A stretch of DNA of 64,000 bases from Candidatus Anammoxibacter sp. GTDB taxonomy: Bacteria > Planctomycetota > Brocadiia > Brocadiales > Anammoxibacteraceae. Location: NCBI GenBank assembly GCA_021777105.1, contig JAIQZQ010000038.1, positions 53,600 to 117,599 of the forward strand, in the 5' to 3' direction. Both the position numbers and the translations under genes were made by a program. Positions 1-11,600 of this stretch are shown in pieces. The stretch's first letter is position 1. The number at the start of each line of letters is the position of its first letter. The notes beneath the pieces are model-generated. The model worked only from the letters and a program-made list of their open reading frames with translations, ran no database searches and was not told where the DNA came from.

Positions 1-234
1 AATTACGGATATACAAATAGTAAATATTTTTTCCCAATTATTGGTTATCCAGCCCATTATAATAATCCTTGTCGAATCACTGTCTCTTTGTCTTTTTTAT
101 TTCTACAAATTATACATGAGAAGCTAAGCCTTTTTTGCGATAGCTTTAAATTTTTTTGTCACTACATTTACGTCTTTAATCAAGTTTTATCTTCCTGCCT
201 CATCGTTCAGCGATAAATAGTTCCATATTACATA

Positions 235-3200
235 TCACTTCCCAACCAAAACATAAGGGCTCCAAAACTCTGGATTCCTATACCGCTTATTCTTGTGATT
301 AATAAAGTCAAGCTTGGTCTTTCTTAACGCAGTTGCGGGATGCGCTCCCTCTTTCTGCTGAAACCAGTTTTTGTAAAACGCCACCATAAAGTCACGGGCG
401 TTTCTATCACCTACCGGAGTAAGCGTCATAAGCACGGATTGCGCCCCGGCAATCCTGAATGCCCGCACCAGTCCGTAGACGCCCTCTGTATAATCCAATA
501 CGCCTCTCCCAGTTGCGCTTGCGGAGAGGCTAACAAGTTCAGTCCCGTTCAGGTTTAGCCCCATTATCTCTATTGCGTAAAGTATCCCATCCTCGCCGTC
601 CGGCCCGGCAATACCTTTGCGCCCATGATTCGCTCCTGCCAGAGGCAAACCGGAAAGGAGCATTGGCCGCTCTATTTCCAGCTCATCACTTTTCAAATAG
701 TATCCATGTGTAGACAGATGCAATATTCTTGGGCTCTGCTTCAATCCCTTCAAGGCCGCCTCGCTTGCGTCAACCCCAACCAGAACTTCAGCAGGGGCAT
801 TCCTTGACCTTTTATAGTAGAGGGCAATCTTGTTAACCTCCTCTCTGCTTGCAGGCAGATATACAAAACCATCCAACTCCTTCTTAAGACTTGCATTATT
901 TACAGACGCCTCATTGCTTACCTTTTGGTTTTTCGAGGCAAACTTATCGCTGAATTTATCATACACAATACCTCCCAGGGCAACCAATTTATTTGATCCG
1001 CTTTTCCGTTTCGAACGCAGGATGTCCCGACCTGTTTGGACTATGCGCGTCTCTTGACGCTCAACTAAAAAGCTCCCGTCCGGCGTGATTAGCTGATTAA
1101 ATGGCACGAGGTTTAAAAATCCGTCCGGGGCAATATACAAGGTCTTGATATTTTTAATCTTGTCGTCAAAACGGCCCATAAGAAATCTGTATATATCTTT
1201 AAACCAATTTTCGGATATAAAACTTTTTAACTTCGGCTCCACAGGCCCCAGATCCTCAAAATAGAGCTCATCATTGTCAGCCAAAATGAGAGATGCCGCA
1301 ACATGCAAACCTCCATATTCGCTTTTTTTGAAATCAAACTCTTTGTATAATCTAAATTCAATCAATGCTGCGGAGGTTGGCAGTCCAGCCCTGACACTAT
1401 GAACATTTGCCCCATAAACCTCCAAATTCTCCTTATACTCCTGGCTTAAACCGGCCAACTCAAGTTCCGCCAGCTCCAACTCCTTAAGAACCTCTTCCGA
1501 AGACCTTGCACCATGTTTGTTGCTGTCAGCCTGAAAAATCCGCGGCAGGAGCGCGCGAAGGGAGGCTATCTTAGCGGTCAGTTTTTTTATTTGAGGATCA
1601 TTGCTGGTTTGAGTTAGCTTGGCTATAAAGGCCTGCTCATCGCCTTGTATATGTTTCCACCGAAGCGTCACGTTTGCAGCGAACCTTGATACATCCTTAG
1701 AATTGTATAGCCCTGCTAATGTAAAAACCACATCCTGAAAACTTGTTTTCGTCTCAAAAAACAATCTCTTTACTCTTTCCTTTTGTGTTGAATGGAGTAA
1801 ATGACCAGACCGCGCAAGCAGTCTTTGCTCCATTGTTTCCAATGACAGAAACGCAATCCTGAATTTTTTAAGGTTTATTAGACAAACGGCATGATGTAAC
1901 ATTGCATCAATAGTATCAGGATGTTCCTTTCCTAAAAGATCTTCACGGAAGCGCACCGCTTCTTTATAAAAAGGCTCAGCTTTGCGGTATTTGCCTTGAG
2001 ATTCATACAATACTCCCAAGTTGTTCAAACTGGTTACGGTATCAGGATGTTTCAGTCCTAATACCTCTTGACGTAAGCGAAACGCCTGTTTAAATAAAGG
2101 CTCCGCTTCGCTGTATCTGCCCTGAGATTCATACAGTACTCCCAGGTTGTTCAGGCTATGTAGAGTATCAGGATGTTTCAGTCCTAATACGTCTTGACGT
2201 AATCGAAACGCCTCTTTATATAAAGGCTCAGCTTCGATGTATCTGCCCTGCGATTCATACAATACTCCGAGGTTGTCTAGGCTACGTAGAGTATCAGGAT
2301 GTTTCACGCCTAATATCTCGTGACGTAATCGTAACGCCTCTTTATATAAAGGTTCCGCTTCGCTGTATCGGCCCTGAGATTCATACAGTACTCCGAGGTT
2401 GTCCAGGCTACGTAGCGTATCAGGATGTTTTGCTCCTAATACCTCTTTACGCAATCGTAACGCCTCTTTATGCAACGGCTCCGCTTTACTGTACCTGCCT
2501 TGAGATTCATACAATACTCCGAGGTTGTCTAGGCTACGTAAAGTATCAGGATGTTTCACTCCTAATACCTCTTTACGCAATCGTAACGCCTCTTTATGCA
2601 ACGGCTCCGCCTTGCTGTATCTGCCTTGCAATTCATACAAAATTCCCAAGTTGTTTTGATTGGTTATGGTGGAAGGATGTTTCGCTCCTAATATCTTTTT
2701 ATTCAACCGCAAGGCTTCTTTAAATAATTGCACCGCTTCGCTGTATTTGCCTTGAGATTCATACAATACTCCCAGATTATTCAAACTGGTTATAGTATCA
2801 GGATGTTTAGCGCCTAATACCTTTTGACGCAACAGCAATGCCTTTTTATATAAAGGCGCCGCTTCTTTGTATCTTCCCAGCGATGAATACAAGAGTCCCA
2901 GGTTGTTCAGGCTGGTTATAGTTGTCGGATGTTTCGTTCCTAATACCTCGTCACTCAATCGCAAAGCCTCTTTATATAAAGGCTCCGCTTTTGTGTATCT
3001 GCCTTGCGATTCATACAAGAATCCCAAGTTGTTTAGACTGGTTATAGTTGAAGGATGTTTAGCTCCTAATGCTTCTTTGCTCAACTGCAAAGCCTTTTCA
3101 TATAAAGTTTCCGCTTCGGTGTATCTACCTTGCGATTCATACAATCCTCCCAGGTTGCTCAGACTAATTATGGTTGAAGGATGTTTATCCCCTAAGACCT

Positions 3201-3516
3201 CTTGGCGCGACAGCAAAGCCTTTTTATATAAATTCTCCACTTCGCTGTATCTGCCTTGCGATTTGTACAATAATCCCAGACTGTTTAGACTGGTTAGCGT
3301 TGAAGGATGTTTAACACCCAAATTGCTTTTTGCATATTCGTATGCTTTTTCCGCTAATTTCGCACCATCTTGGTATCTGCCTTCGTTGTATGCGGACACC
3401 ACTTTATCATTTATCGCTTCCCACTCTTTTATTAAGTTTTTTTCATCAGCAACGAGGTGTGCAGAGACGGTGAGGATAAAGATTAAAGTGAATAATATTT
3501 TAATTATATTCTTCAT
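235..3516 (-). CDS. Secreted TPR-CHAT protein, catalytic Cys replaced by Ser
   Basis: 1093 residues. A signal peptide covers about residues 1-23. Eleven kinesin-light-chain-type TPRs of exactly 42 residues (about 70-531) follow, then a linker and a C-terminal CHAT (caspase-like) domain from about 725. The CHAT histidine is present (STHG, His937). The position that is Cys in the two upstream paralogues (SACATG) is Ser1000 here (SASATG), a one-base TGC to AGC change. CHAT peptidases need this Cys, so the protein is probably proteolytically dead and may act as a scaffold or decoy. It is the last gene of a same-strand tandem triplet, 113 bp after its neighbour. The substrate is unknown. Export is inferred from the N-terminus only. 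Confidence 0.9.
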   Translation of the reverse strand: MKNIIKILFTLIFILTVSAHLVADEKNLIKEWEAINDKVVSAYNEGRYQDGAKLAEKAYEYAKSNLGVKHPSTLTSLNSLGLLYKSQGRYSEVENLYKKALLSRQEVLGDKHPSTIISLSNLGGLYESQGRYTEAETLYEKALQLSKEALGAKHPSTITSLNNLGFLYESQGRYTKAEPLYKEALRLSDEVLGTKHPTTITSLNNLGLLYSSLGRYKEAAPLYKKALLLRQKVLGAKHPDTITSLNNLGVLYESQGKYSEAVQLFKEALRLNKKILGAKHPSTITNQNNLGILYELQGRYSKAEPLHKEALRLRKEVLGVKHPDTLRSLDNLGVLYESQGRYSKAEPLHKEALRLRKEVLGAKHPDTLRSLDNLGVLYESQGRYSEAEPLYKEALRLRHEILGVKHPDTLRSLDNLGVLYESQGRYIEAEPLYKEAFRLRQDVLGLKHPDTLHSLNNLGVLYESQGRYSEAEPLFKQAFRLRQEVLGLKHPDTVTSLNNLGVLYESQGKYRKAEPFYKEAVRFREDLLGKEHPDTIDAMLHHAVCLINLKKFRIAFLSLETMEQRLLARSGHLLHSTQKERVKRLFFETKTSFQDVVFTLAGLYNSKDVSRFAANVTLRWKHIQGDEQAFIAKLTQTSNDPQIKKLTAKIASLRALLPRIFQADSNKHGARSSEEVLKELELAELELAGLSQEYKENLEVYGANVHSVRAGLPTSAALIEFRLYKEFDFKKSEYGGLHVAASLILADNDELYFEDLGPVEPKLKSFISENWFKDIYRFLMGRFDDKIKNIKTLYIAPDGFLNLVPFNQLITPDGSFLVERQETRIVQTGRDILRSKRKSGSNKLVALGGIVYDKFSDKFASKNQKVSNEASVNNASLKKELDGFVYLPASREEVNKIALYYKRSRNAPAEVLVGVDASEAALKGLKQSPRILHLSTHGYYLKSDELEIERPMLLSGLPLAGANHGRKGIAGPDGEDGILYAIEIMGLNLNGTELVSLSASATGRGVLDYTEGVYGLVRAFRIAGAQSVLMTLTPVGDRNARDFMVAFYKNWFQQKEGAHPATALRKTKLDFINHKNKRYRNPEFWSPYVLVGK
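1924..3309 (-). repeat. Coding tandem repeat, 11 x 126 bp
   Basis: DNA repeats of 126 bp encode the TPRs of the Cys-to-Ser paralogue. Units 6-9 are the most alike (KHPDTLRSLDNLGVLYESQG core), suggesting local unit duplication or gene conversion. Confidence 0.9.
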
Positions 3517-3629
3517 TTTATTGTTCCATAAATGATAATAATCAGTGAACCAAAGGCTACCTTTTAAGCAGAAAAGCTAAAAACAACAATAACTCGACGT
3601 TTTAATCGAGGAGCTGTGCATTGCGCATA

Positions 3630-6600
3630 TCATCGTCCCACTAAAACATAGGGACTCCAAAACTCCGGTTTCTTGTGCCTGGCCTCTTTATGGTTTATAA
3701 AGTCGAGTTTTGTCTCCCTCAGAGCTGTGGCGGGATGTACGTCCGCCTTTTGCTGCATCCAGTTCTTATAAAACGCCACCATAAAGTCACGGGCGTCTTT
3801 ATCGTCTACGGAAACGAGAGTCATAAGCACGGATTGCGCTCCGGCTATTCTAAACGCCCGCACCAGGCCGTAAACGCCTTCTGAATAATCCAATACACCG
3901 CTTCCCGTTGCGCATGCTGAGAGAGAAACGAGTTCAGTTCCTTTCAGGTTTAGACCAAGTATCTCCATTGCGTAAAGTATCCCATCCTCTCCGTCCGGGC
4001 CGGCAATGCCTTTGAGTCCCTGGTTTGCCCCTGCCAGCGCCAAGCCGGCAAGGAGCATTGGCCTCTCTCTTTCCATCTCTTTACTCTTTATATAGTATCC
4101 ATGAGTGGATAGATGCAATATTTTTGGTCCGGTCTTCAGCCCCTTTAACGCCGCCTCGCTGGCGTTAATCCCAATCAAAGTCTCAGCAGGCGCTTTCCTT
4201 GACCGTTTATAGTAAAGAGCTACCTTATTAACCTCATCCATGCTTGCGGGCAGGTATTCAAAATCATCCAGCTCCTCCCTGAGCTTCATATTATTTTTAG
4301 CCACCTTACTATTAACCTTTTGAATTTTAGAGTCAAACTTGCCGCTGAATTTATCATACTCAATCCCTCCAAATGCAACTAACTTGTCTGATTCGCATTT
4401 TTGTTTCGAACGCAGGATGTCCCGGCCTGTCTGCACTATGCGCACCTCTTGACGCTCCACCAAATAGCTTCCATCCGGCGTGATTAGCCGATCAAATGGT
4501 ATAATGTTTAAAAATCCATCAGGGGCGATATATAATGTCTTGATATTTTTTATCTTGTCTTCAAATTGGCCTATAAGAAATTTGTATATATCTTTAAATA
4601 TGTCTTTGGAATTAATACTATCAAACAACAGGGTCAGAGGCCCAAGAGTCCCAAAATACACCTCGTCGGTATCAGCCATTATGATTGACACTGCTACATG
4701 TGTATCGACAAATCCTCCTTTTTTAAAATCCATTTTTTTGTATGATTTATACTCTATCAACGCTACAGACGTCGGCAAACACGTCATGACATGTTGGACA
4801 TTTGCGCCGCAAACCTCCAGGTTGTCCCTATACTCTTGGCTTAAACTGCCCAACTCCAGCTCTGCTAACTCTAACTCTTCAAGGATAGCTTCCGGTGGCC
4901 GTGAGACCAGTTTACTTCCGGCAAACTGAAAAATCCGAGGCAGGAGCGCGCGAAGAGACATTATTTTTGCTGCCAGCTTTTTTATCCGTGAATCATTGTT
5001 TGTTTGGACAAGCTTGGCAATAAATGCTTGCTCCTCACCCTGAATCTGTTTCCACCGAAGCGCTACGTTTGCAGCTAACCTTGATAAATCCTTAGAATTG
5101 TAAAACCCCGCAAATGTAAAAACCACATTCTGAAAACCGGTTTCTACTTCCAAATACTTTCGCCTAACCCTTTCTTTTTGTGTTGAATATAGTAAATGGC
5201 TCGACCGCGCAAGCAACCTTAACTCCAGTGTTTCCAGTAATGACAATGCGGTCTTATATTTTTTTAGGTTTATTAGACAAACGGCATGGTTCAACATACC
5301 GTTAATAGTGGCCGGATGTTTTGCGCCTAATATCTCTTCGCGAAGGTGCAACGCCTCATAAAATAACGGCTCGGCTTCGTTGTGTCTTCCCTGAGATTCA
5401 TACAAACCTCCAAGATTGTTCATACTGGCAATGGTATTAGGATGTTTAGATCCTAATACCTCTTCACTCAACTGTAACGCCTCTTTATAAAGCGGCTCAG
5501 TTTCTTCGTATCTGCCTTGCGATAAATACAAACCTCCAAGGTTGTTTATACATGCAATGGTATCAGGGTGTTTAGATCCTAGTAGATCCTCGCTTAACCG
5601 TAAGGCTTCATTAAATAACGGTTCGGCTTCGTCGTATTTGCGCTGAGATTCATACAATGCTCCAAGGTTTTTCATGCTGTTAATGGTATTAGGATGTTTT
5701 GTTCCTAATACTTCTTTATGAAGACTCAGGGTCTTTTTATATAGTGGTTCAGCTTCACCGTATCTGCCCTGGGATAAATACAAACCTCCAAGGTTGCTCA
5801 TACTGCCAATGGTATTAGGATGTTTTGTTCCAAATACCTCCTCGCTTAACCTTAACGCCTCTTTATAAAGCGGTTCCGTTTGTCCGTATCTGCCCTGCGA
5901 TTCATACAAACCTCCAAGGTTGTTCATACTGGCAATGGTATCAGCGTGTTTAGCTCCTAATACTTTTTTGCGAAGCCTCAACGCCTCTTCATATAAGATT
6001 TCAGATTCTCCGTATCTGCCTTGGGATTTATACAATGCACCAAGGTTGTTCATACTGGTAAAGGTGATAGAATGTTTTTCTCCTAATAGCTCATCATTCA
6101 GCCTCAACGCCTCTTTATATAATGGTTCGGCTTCGTCGTACCGGCCTTGTGATAAATACAAACCTCCAAGGTTGTTCATGCTGGTAATTGTATCAATATG
6201 TTTCGTTCCTAATGCCTTTTTATGAAGGCTTAAGGCCTCTTTATATAATGGTTCGGCTTCGTCGTATCTGCCCTGCGATTTATACAAAGTTGCAAGGTTG
6301 TTCATACTGGTAATTGTTGAAAAATGTTTATTTCCCATTATCTTTTTACTAAGGCGCAAGGCCTCTGTTAATAACGGCTCGGCTTCATCGTATCTGGCCT
6401 TCGATAAATACACGAATCCGAGGTTGTTCATGCTGGTAATTGTTGAAGGATGGTTAAAACCTAATACTTTTTGGCGAAGTCGCAATGCTTCTTTAAACAA
6501 CTGCTCCGCTTCACCGTGTCGGCCAATTGATTCATACAAAGCTCCAAGGCTATTCATACAGTCAATAGTATTAGGATGTTTTGAGCCTAATGCCTCTTCA

Positions 6601-8552
6601 CCTAGCCGTAATGCCTCTTTGTATAACTGCTCCGCTTCTCCGTGTCTGTCCTGCGATTTATACAAAGCTCCAAGGTTGTTCATGCTGGTAATTGTTGAAG
6701 GATGGTCTAGGCCTAGTGTTATTTTTCGAAGTCTCAACGTTTCTTTAAAAATTGTCTCGGCTTCTGTGTACCTGCCCTGCGATTTATACAATGCACCAAG
6801 GTTGTTCATGCTGGTAATTGTATTAGTATGTTTCGCCCCTAATACCTCTTTATACAACCGCAATGCCTCTCTACATAACGGCTCGGCCTCATCGAATTTG
6901 CCCTGAGATGAATACAATTTTGCGAGATTGTTTAAGCTGGTAATTGTATCTGGATTTTTTGTTCCTAATACCTCTTTACTTAGTCGTAACGCATTTTTAC
7001 ATAAGGGGGCGGCTTCATCGAATCTGCCCTGTGATGAATACAATTCTCCAAGATTGCCTATACTGGTAATTGTGTCCGGATGTTTGACTCCTAAAATCTC
7101 TCCTCGAAGCTGCAATACCTCTTTATATAGAGGCTCTGCTTCTACGTATCGACCTTGTTTTTCATACAATTTTCCAAGGCTATAGATTCTGACGATGGTG
7201 TAGGGATGCTTTGCTCCTAATACATCTTTACAAAGCTGCAACGTTTTTTTTAATAACAGCTCGGCATCATCGAATCTGCCCTGCGATAAATAAACGAATC
7301 CAAGGTTGTACATACTGTCAATGGTATCAGGATGTTTTGTTCCTAATATCTCTTTACGAATCCGCAATGTCTCTTTATAAAACGGCGTGGCCTCTACGTA
7401 TTTGCCTTGCAATTCATACAATGTGCCAATTTTGTTTATGATGTCAATGGTATCAGGATGTTTTGTTCCTAATATCTCTTTACGAATCCGCAATGTCTCT
7501 TTATAAAACGGCGTGGCCTCTACGTATTTGCCTTGCGATTCATACAATGTGCCAATTTTGTTTATGATGTCAATAGTATCAGGATGTTTAATACCTAACA
7601 CTTTTTCCATTAGCTGTAATCCTTCTTTAAATAAATGTTCCGCTTCGCTGTACCGCCCCTGAGACACATACAATGTTCCAAGGTTGTTCATACAGGTAAT
7701 GGTTTCAGGATGCCTGACTCCTAATACGTTTTTCATTAGCCGTAATGTATCCTCATATAATAGTTCCGCTTCGCTAAAATGTCCTTGAAATTGATATAAT
7801 ACAGCCAAGGCGTTCAAACTAATTAGTGTTGAAGGATGTTTTGCTCCTAACACTTCTTTACTCAATTGTAAGGCTTCATTACATAAAGGCTCCGCTTCGC
7901 TGTATCTGCCCTGCGACAAATACAATTCTCCCAAGGAGTTCAGGCTGGTTATGGTTGAAGGATGTTTCGCGCCTAACACTTCTTGGCGCACTCGCAAGGC
8001 CTCTTCAGATATTGGCTCAGCTTCGCTGAACCTTCTCTGCGATGTATACAATGCTCCTAGGTTGTTCAGGGTGGTTATAGTTGAAGGATGTTTCGCTCCT
8101 AATACCTCTTTTTTTAAACACAAAGTCTCTTTATATACGATCTCCGCTTTACTGTATCTACCCTGCGATGAATACAGTAATCCTAGGTTGTTCATATTGG
8201 TTAGGGTTGAAGGATGTTTCGTCCCCAATACTTCTTGAGCCAACCGCAACGCCTCTTTATATATAGGCTCTGCTTCGCTATATCTCCCCTGTAATGAATA
8301 CAAGAATCCCAAATTGTTCATACTGGTTACGGTTGAAGGATGTTTAACACCGAAATTAGTCTTTGCATACTCATAGGTTTTTTCCGCCCATTCAGAGCCG
8401 TCTTTGTACCTACCTTCTTTATATGCAGCTTCCGCTTTATCATTTAGTTCAACTAACCATTTTATTATAGCTTTTTCATCAGCGGCAACGAGGTGCGCTG
8501 AAATAGATAATATTAAGATTAAAGTGAATAATATTTTTGTTATGTTTTTCAT
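3630..8552 (-). CDS. Giant secreted TPR-CHAT protein with 24 TPRs
   Basis: 1640 residues with the same architecture as its two neighbours. A signal peptide covers about 1-24. It has 24 consecutive 42-residue TPRs (about 71-1078) and a CHAT domain from about 1270. Both catalytic residues are visible: His1484 in STHG and Cys1547 in SACATGSG, 63 residues apart as in the paralogues. The length difference from the 1093-residue paralogue equals 13 repeat units (546) plus one residue, so repeat number accounts for the size. Repeats 7 and 8 are nearly identical at DNA level, which indicates recent unit duplication. It is probably an extracytoplasmic cysteine peptidase guided by a protein-binding TPR solenoid; the target is unknown. 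Confidence 0.92.
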   Translation of the reverse strand: MKNITKILFTLILILSISAHLVAADEKAIIKWLVELNDKAEAAYKEGRYKDGSEWAEKTYEYAKTNFGVKHPSTVTSMNNLGFLYSLQGRYSEAEPIYKEALRLAQEVLGTKHPSTLTNMNNLGLLYSSQGRYSKAEIVYKETLCLKKEVLGAKHPSTITTLNNLGALYTSQRRFSEAEPISEEALRVRQEVLGAKHPSTITSLNSLGELYLSQGRYSEAEPLCNEALQLSKEVLGAKHPSTLISLNALAVLYQFQGHFSEAELLYEDTLRLMKNVLGVRHPETITCMNNLGTLYVSQGRYSEAEHLFKEGLQLMEKVLGIKHPDTIDIINKIGTLYESQGKYVEATPFYKETLRIRKEILGTKHPDTIDIINKIGTLYELQGKYVEATPFYKETLRIRKEILGTKHPDTIDSMYNLGFVYLSQGRFDDAELLLKKTLQLCKDVLGAKHPYTIVRIYSLGKLYEKQGRYVEAEPLYKEVLQLRGEILGVKHPDTITSIGNLGELYSSQGRFDEAAPLCKNALRLSKEVLGTKNPDTITSLNNLAKLYSSQGKFDEAEPLCREALRLYKEVLGAKHTNTITSMNNLGALYKSQGRYTEAETIFKETLRLRKITLGLDHPSTITSMNNLGALYKSQDRHGEAEQLYKEALRLGEEALGSKHPNTIDCMNSLGALYESIGRHGEAEQLFKEALRLRQKVLGFNHPSTITSMNNLGFVYLSKARYDEAEPLLTEALRLSKKIMGNKHFSTITSMNNLATLYKSQGRYDEAEPLYKEALSLHKKALGTKHIDTITSMNNLGGLYLSQGRYDEAEPLYKEALRLNDELLGEKHSITFTSMNNLGALYKSQGRYGESEILYEEALRLRKKVLGAKHADTIASMNNLGGLYESQGRYGQTEPLYKEALRLSEEVFGTKHPNTIGSMSNLGGLYLSQGRYGEAEPLYKKTLSLHKEVLGTKHPNTINSMKNLGALYESQRKYDEAEPLFNEALRLSEDLLGSKHPDTIACINNLGGLYLSQGRYEETEPLYKEALQLSEEVLGSKHPNTIASMNNLGGLYESQGRHNEAEPLFYEALHLREEILGAKHPATINGMLNHAVCLINLKKYKTALSLLETLELRLLARSSHLLYSTQKERVRRKYLEVETGFQNVVFTFAGFYNSKDLSRLAANVALRWKQIQGEEQAFIAKLVQTNNDSRIKKLAAKIMSLRALLPRIFQFAGSKLVSRPPEAILEELELAELELGSLSQEYRDNLEVCGANVQHVMTCLPTSVALIEYKSYKKMDFKKGGFVDTHVAVSIIMADTDEVYFGTLGPLTLLFDSINSKDIFKDIYKFLIGQFEDKIKNIKTLYIAPDGFLNIIPFDRLITPDGSYLVERQEVRIVQTGRDILRSKQKCESDKLVAFGGIEYDKFSGKFDSKIQKVNSKVAKNNMKLREELDDFEYLPASMDEVNKVALYYKRSRKAPAETLIGINASEAALKGLKTGPKILHLSTHGYYIKSKEMERERPMLLAGLALAGANQGLKGIAGPDGEDGILYAMEILGLNLKGTELVSLSACATGSGVLDYSEGVYGLVRAFRIAGAQSVLMTLVSVDDKDARDFMVAFYKNWMQQKADVHPATALRETKLDFINHKEARHKKPEFWSPYVLVGR
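5319..8342 (-). repeat. Coding tandem repeat, 24 x 126 bp
   Basis: A 3-kb array of 126-bp units encodes the TPRs of the largest paralogue. Units 7 and 8 (about 7335-7586) differ at only about two bases, including the codon that makes YESQGK versus YELQGK. An array like this can change length by recombination. Confidence 0.9.
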
Positions 8553-8670
8553 TTTGTTGCACCCTAAAAGATAGTAATCAGTAAATCAAAAGCTACCTTT
8601 TAAGCAGAAAAGCTAAAAACAACAATAACTCGACGTTTTCATCGAGGGGCTGTGCATTGCGCATCTTATA

Positions 8671-11600
8671 TCATTGCCCCACTAAAACATAAGGGCTCCA
8701 AAACTCCGGTTTTTTGTACCGGGCCTCTTTATGGTTTATAAAGTCGAGTTTTGTTTTTCTCAGGGCGGTGGCGGGATGTTCGTCTGCTTTCTGCTGCATC
8801 CAGTTTTTATAAAACGCCACCATAAAGTCACGGGCGTCTTTGTCGCCTACCGGAGAAAGAGTCATAAGCGCTGATTGCGCCCCGGCAATCCTAAACGCTC
8901 TTACCAAACCGTATACACCCTCTGAATAATCCAATACACCGCTTCCTGTTGCGCATGCGGAAAGAGAGACTAGTTCCGTCCCATTCAGGTTTAGTCCCAG
9001 TATTTCCATTGCGTAGAGTATCCCATCCTCGCCGTCAGGGCCGACAATGCCTTTACGCCCCTGGTTGGCGCCGGCCAGGGCCAGGCCGGCAAGGAGCATG
9101 GGCCTTTCTATTTCCAACTTTTCGCTTTTCATATAATATCCATGAGTAGATAGATGCAATATCTTTGGCCCGCGCTTCAGGCCTTTTAACGCCGCTTCAC
9201 CGGCGTCAACGCCATTCAGTATTTCAGCAGGCGCGTTCCTTGACCGTTTATAATAGAGGACAATCTTGTTTATCTCATCCTTGCTTGCAGGCAGATATTT
9301 AAAGTCATTCATCTCCTTCCTAAGCCTCATATTATTTATAGACGCCTCATTGCTAACCTTTTGACTTTTATAGGCAACCTTATTGCTGAATTTATTATAC
9401 TCAACCCCGCCAAAGGCTATCAGTTTGCTTGATCCGCTTTTTTGTTTCGAACGCAGGATGTCCCGACCGGTCTGAAGCATGCGGATCTCTTTGCGCTCCA
9501 CAAGATAGCCTCCATCAGATGTGACTAACCGGTCAAAAGGCACAAGGTTTAAAATTCCATCAGGGGCAATATACAGGGTCTTGATATTTTTGATTTTATC
9601 GTCGAACCGGCCTAAAAGAAATTTGTATAGATCTTTAAACCTATTTTCAATTACAAGACTATTTAACTGTGGAACCACAGACCCCAGGCTCTCAAAATAG
9701 ACCTTATCGCTGTCAGCAAAAATGAGCGATGCGGCAACATGCAAACCTGCTGATTCACTTTTTTTGAAATCAAACTCGTAATATAGACTAAACGTAATCA
9801 ACGCCTCGGATGTTGACAGGCCTGTCCTTACACGATGGACATCCGCCCCATAAACCTCCAGATTCTCCTTATACTCCCTGCTTATTCCGGACAACTCAAG
9901 CTCCGCCAACTCCAGATCCTCCAAAACCTCCTTCGACGACATCGTTCCCACTCTATTATTATTCTGGAAACTCTGCGGCAGGATTGCGCGAAGGGATGTT
10001 ATTTTAGAGATTAGCGCCTTTATCCGTGGATCGTTACTGGTTTGGGCAAGCCGCGCAATAAAGGCCTGCTCCTCCACCTGAACCTGCTCCCAACGAAGGG
10101 CTACATTTGTTGCGAACCTTGCTAAATTGTTAGATTTGTAAAGGCCTGCAAAGGTAAAAACCACATCCTGGAAATTGCTCTTTGAAAGGAGGGAAAGTCT
10201 CTTAACTTTCTCTTTTTGCGCCGAATAGAGTTGATAATCAAAGAGAGCAAGCAACCTTGTCTCAATTTTTTGTAATAATTGTAACGATTCATTGTTTTTT
10301 TTCTGGCTTATTAGACAACAAGCATAGTTTAGCATTACTTTTATAGTCTCTGGGTGCCTTGGGCCTAACACCTCTTCTCTCAATCGCAATGTCTCTTTAA
10401 ATAACATCTCAGCTTCGCTGTATTTGCCCTGCGATTTATACAAACCTGCCAGATTGTTAAGACTAGTTAGGGTTGAAGGATGTTTCGCGCCTAACACCTT
10501 TTTATGCAACCGCGAGGCCTCTTTAAGTAAAGGCTCCGCTTCTCTGTATTTATCCTGCGCATGATACAATGTTCCCAGGTTGTTCAGACTGATTAGAGTA
10601 TCAGAATGTTTAGCTCCAAATTCCTCTTGCCTAATCCGCAACACGTCTTTAAATAATGCCTCAGCTTCGCTATATCTGTCCTGAGATGTATACAATAATC
10701 CGAGATTGTTCATACTGGTTAGTGTTGAAGGATGTTTCGATCCTAATACTTCTTTATTCACCCATAGCGCTTCTCTAAATAATGGCTCCGCTTCGTTGTG
10801 CCTGCCCTGCGATGTATACAATAATCCCAGATTGTTCATACTAGTTAGTGTCTTAGGGTGGTTTTCTCCTAACACCTCTTTATATAACCGCAACGCCTCC
10901 CTATACAATGGTTCTGCTTCGCTGTATCTGCCCAGCGCATAATACAATGTTCCCAGATTGTTCAGGCATGTTATGGTATCAGGATGTTTCGTTCCTGATA
11001 CCTCTTTACGCAACCGCAACGCTTCTTTATATAAAGGTTCCGCTTCGCTGTATCTACCTTGGGATTCATACAAAAATCCCAGGTTATTAAGGCTAGTTAG
11101 TGTTGAAGGATGTTTTGCTCCTAATACCTCTTTACGCAATCGCAACGCTTCTTTATATAAAGGTTCCGCTTCGCTGTATCTATCCTGCGATTCATACATT
11201 CCTCCCAGGTTGATCATGCTAATTATAGTATCAGGATTTCCGGCTCCTAATACCTCTTTACGTAACCGTAACGTTTCTTTAAATAATGGCTCAGCTTTGC
11301 TGTATTTCCCCTGCAATTTATACAATCCTCCCAGATTGTTCATACTAATTAGAGTAATAGGATGTTTTGCCCCTAATAGCTCCTTAAACACACTCAGAGC
11401 CCCTTTACATAAAGGCTCCGCTTCGCTATATCTGCCCTGCGATGAATACAATTCTCCCAGGTTGCTCATACTGGTTAGTGTTGAAGGATGTTTACCTCCT
11501 AAACGGCTTCTTGCATACTCATAGGCCTTTTCCGCCAATTCAATGCCATCGTTGTATCTACCTTCGTTATATGCCAACGCCACTTTATCATTTAGCGATT

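Noticed and set aside
2430..3535. Long open frames on the plus strand opposite the TPR arrays (also at 5920-7441, 7826-8266 and 10706-11725)
   Set aside because: They follow the 126-bp period of the TPR-coding strand and have no ribosome-binding sites or family features; they are antisense shadows.
5319..8342. Regular 126-bp periodicity suggestive of a CRISPR or satellite array
   Set aside because: The repeats are coding, in frame, degenerate and without unique spacers.
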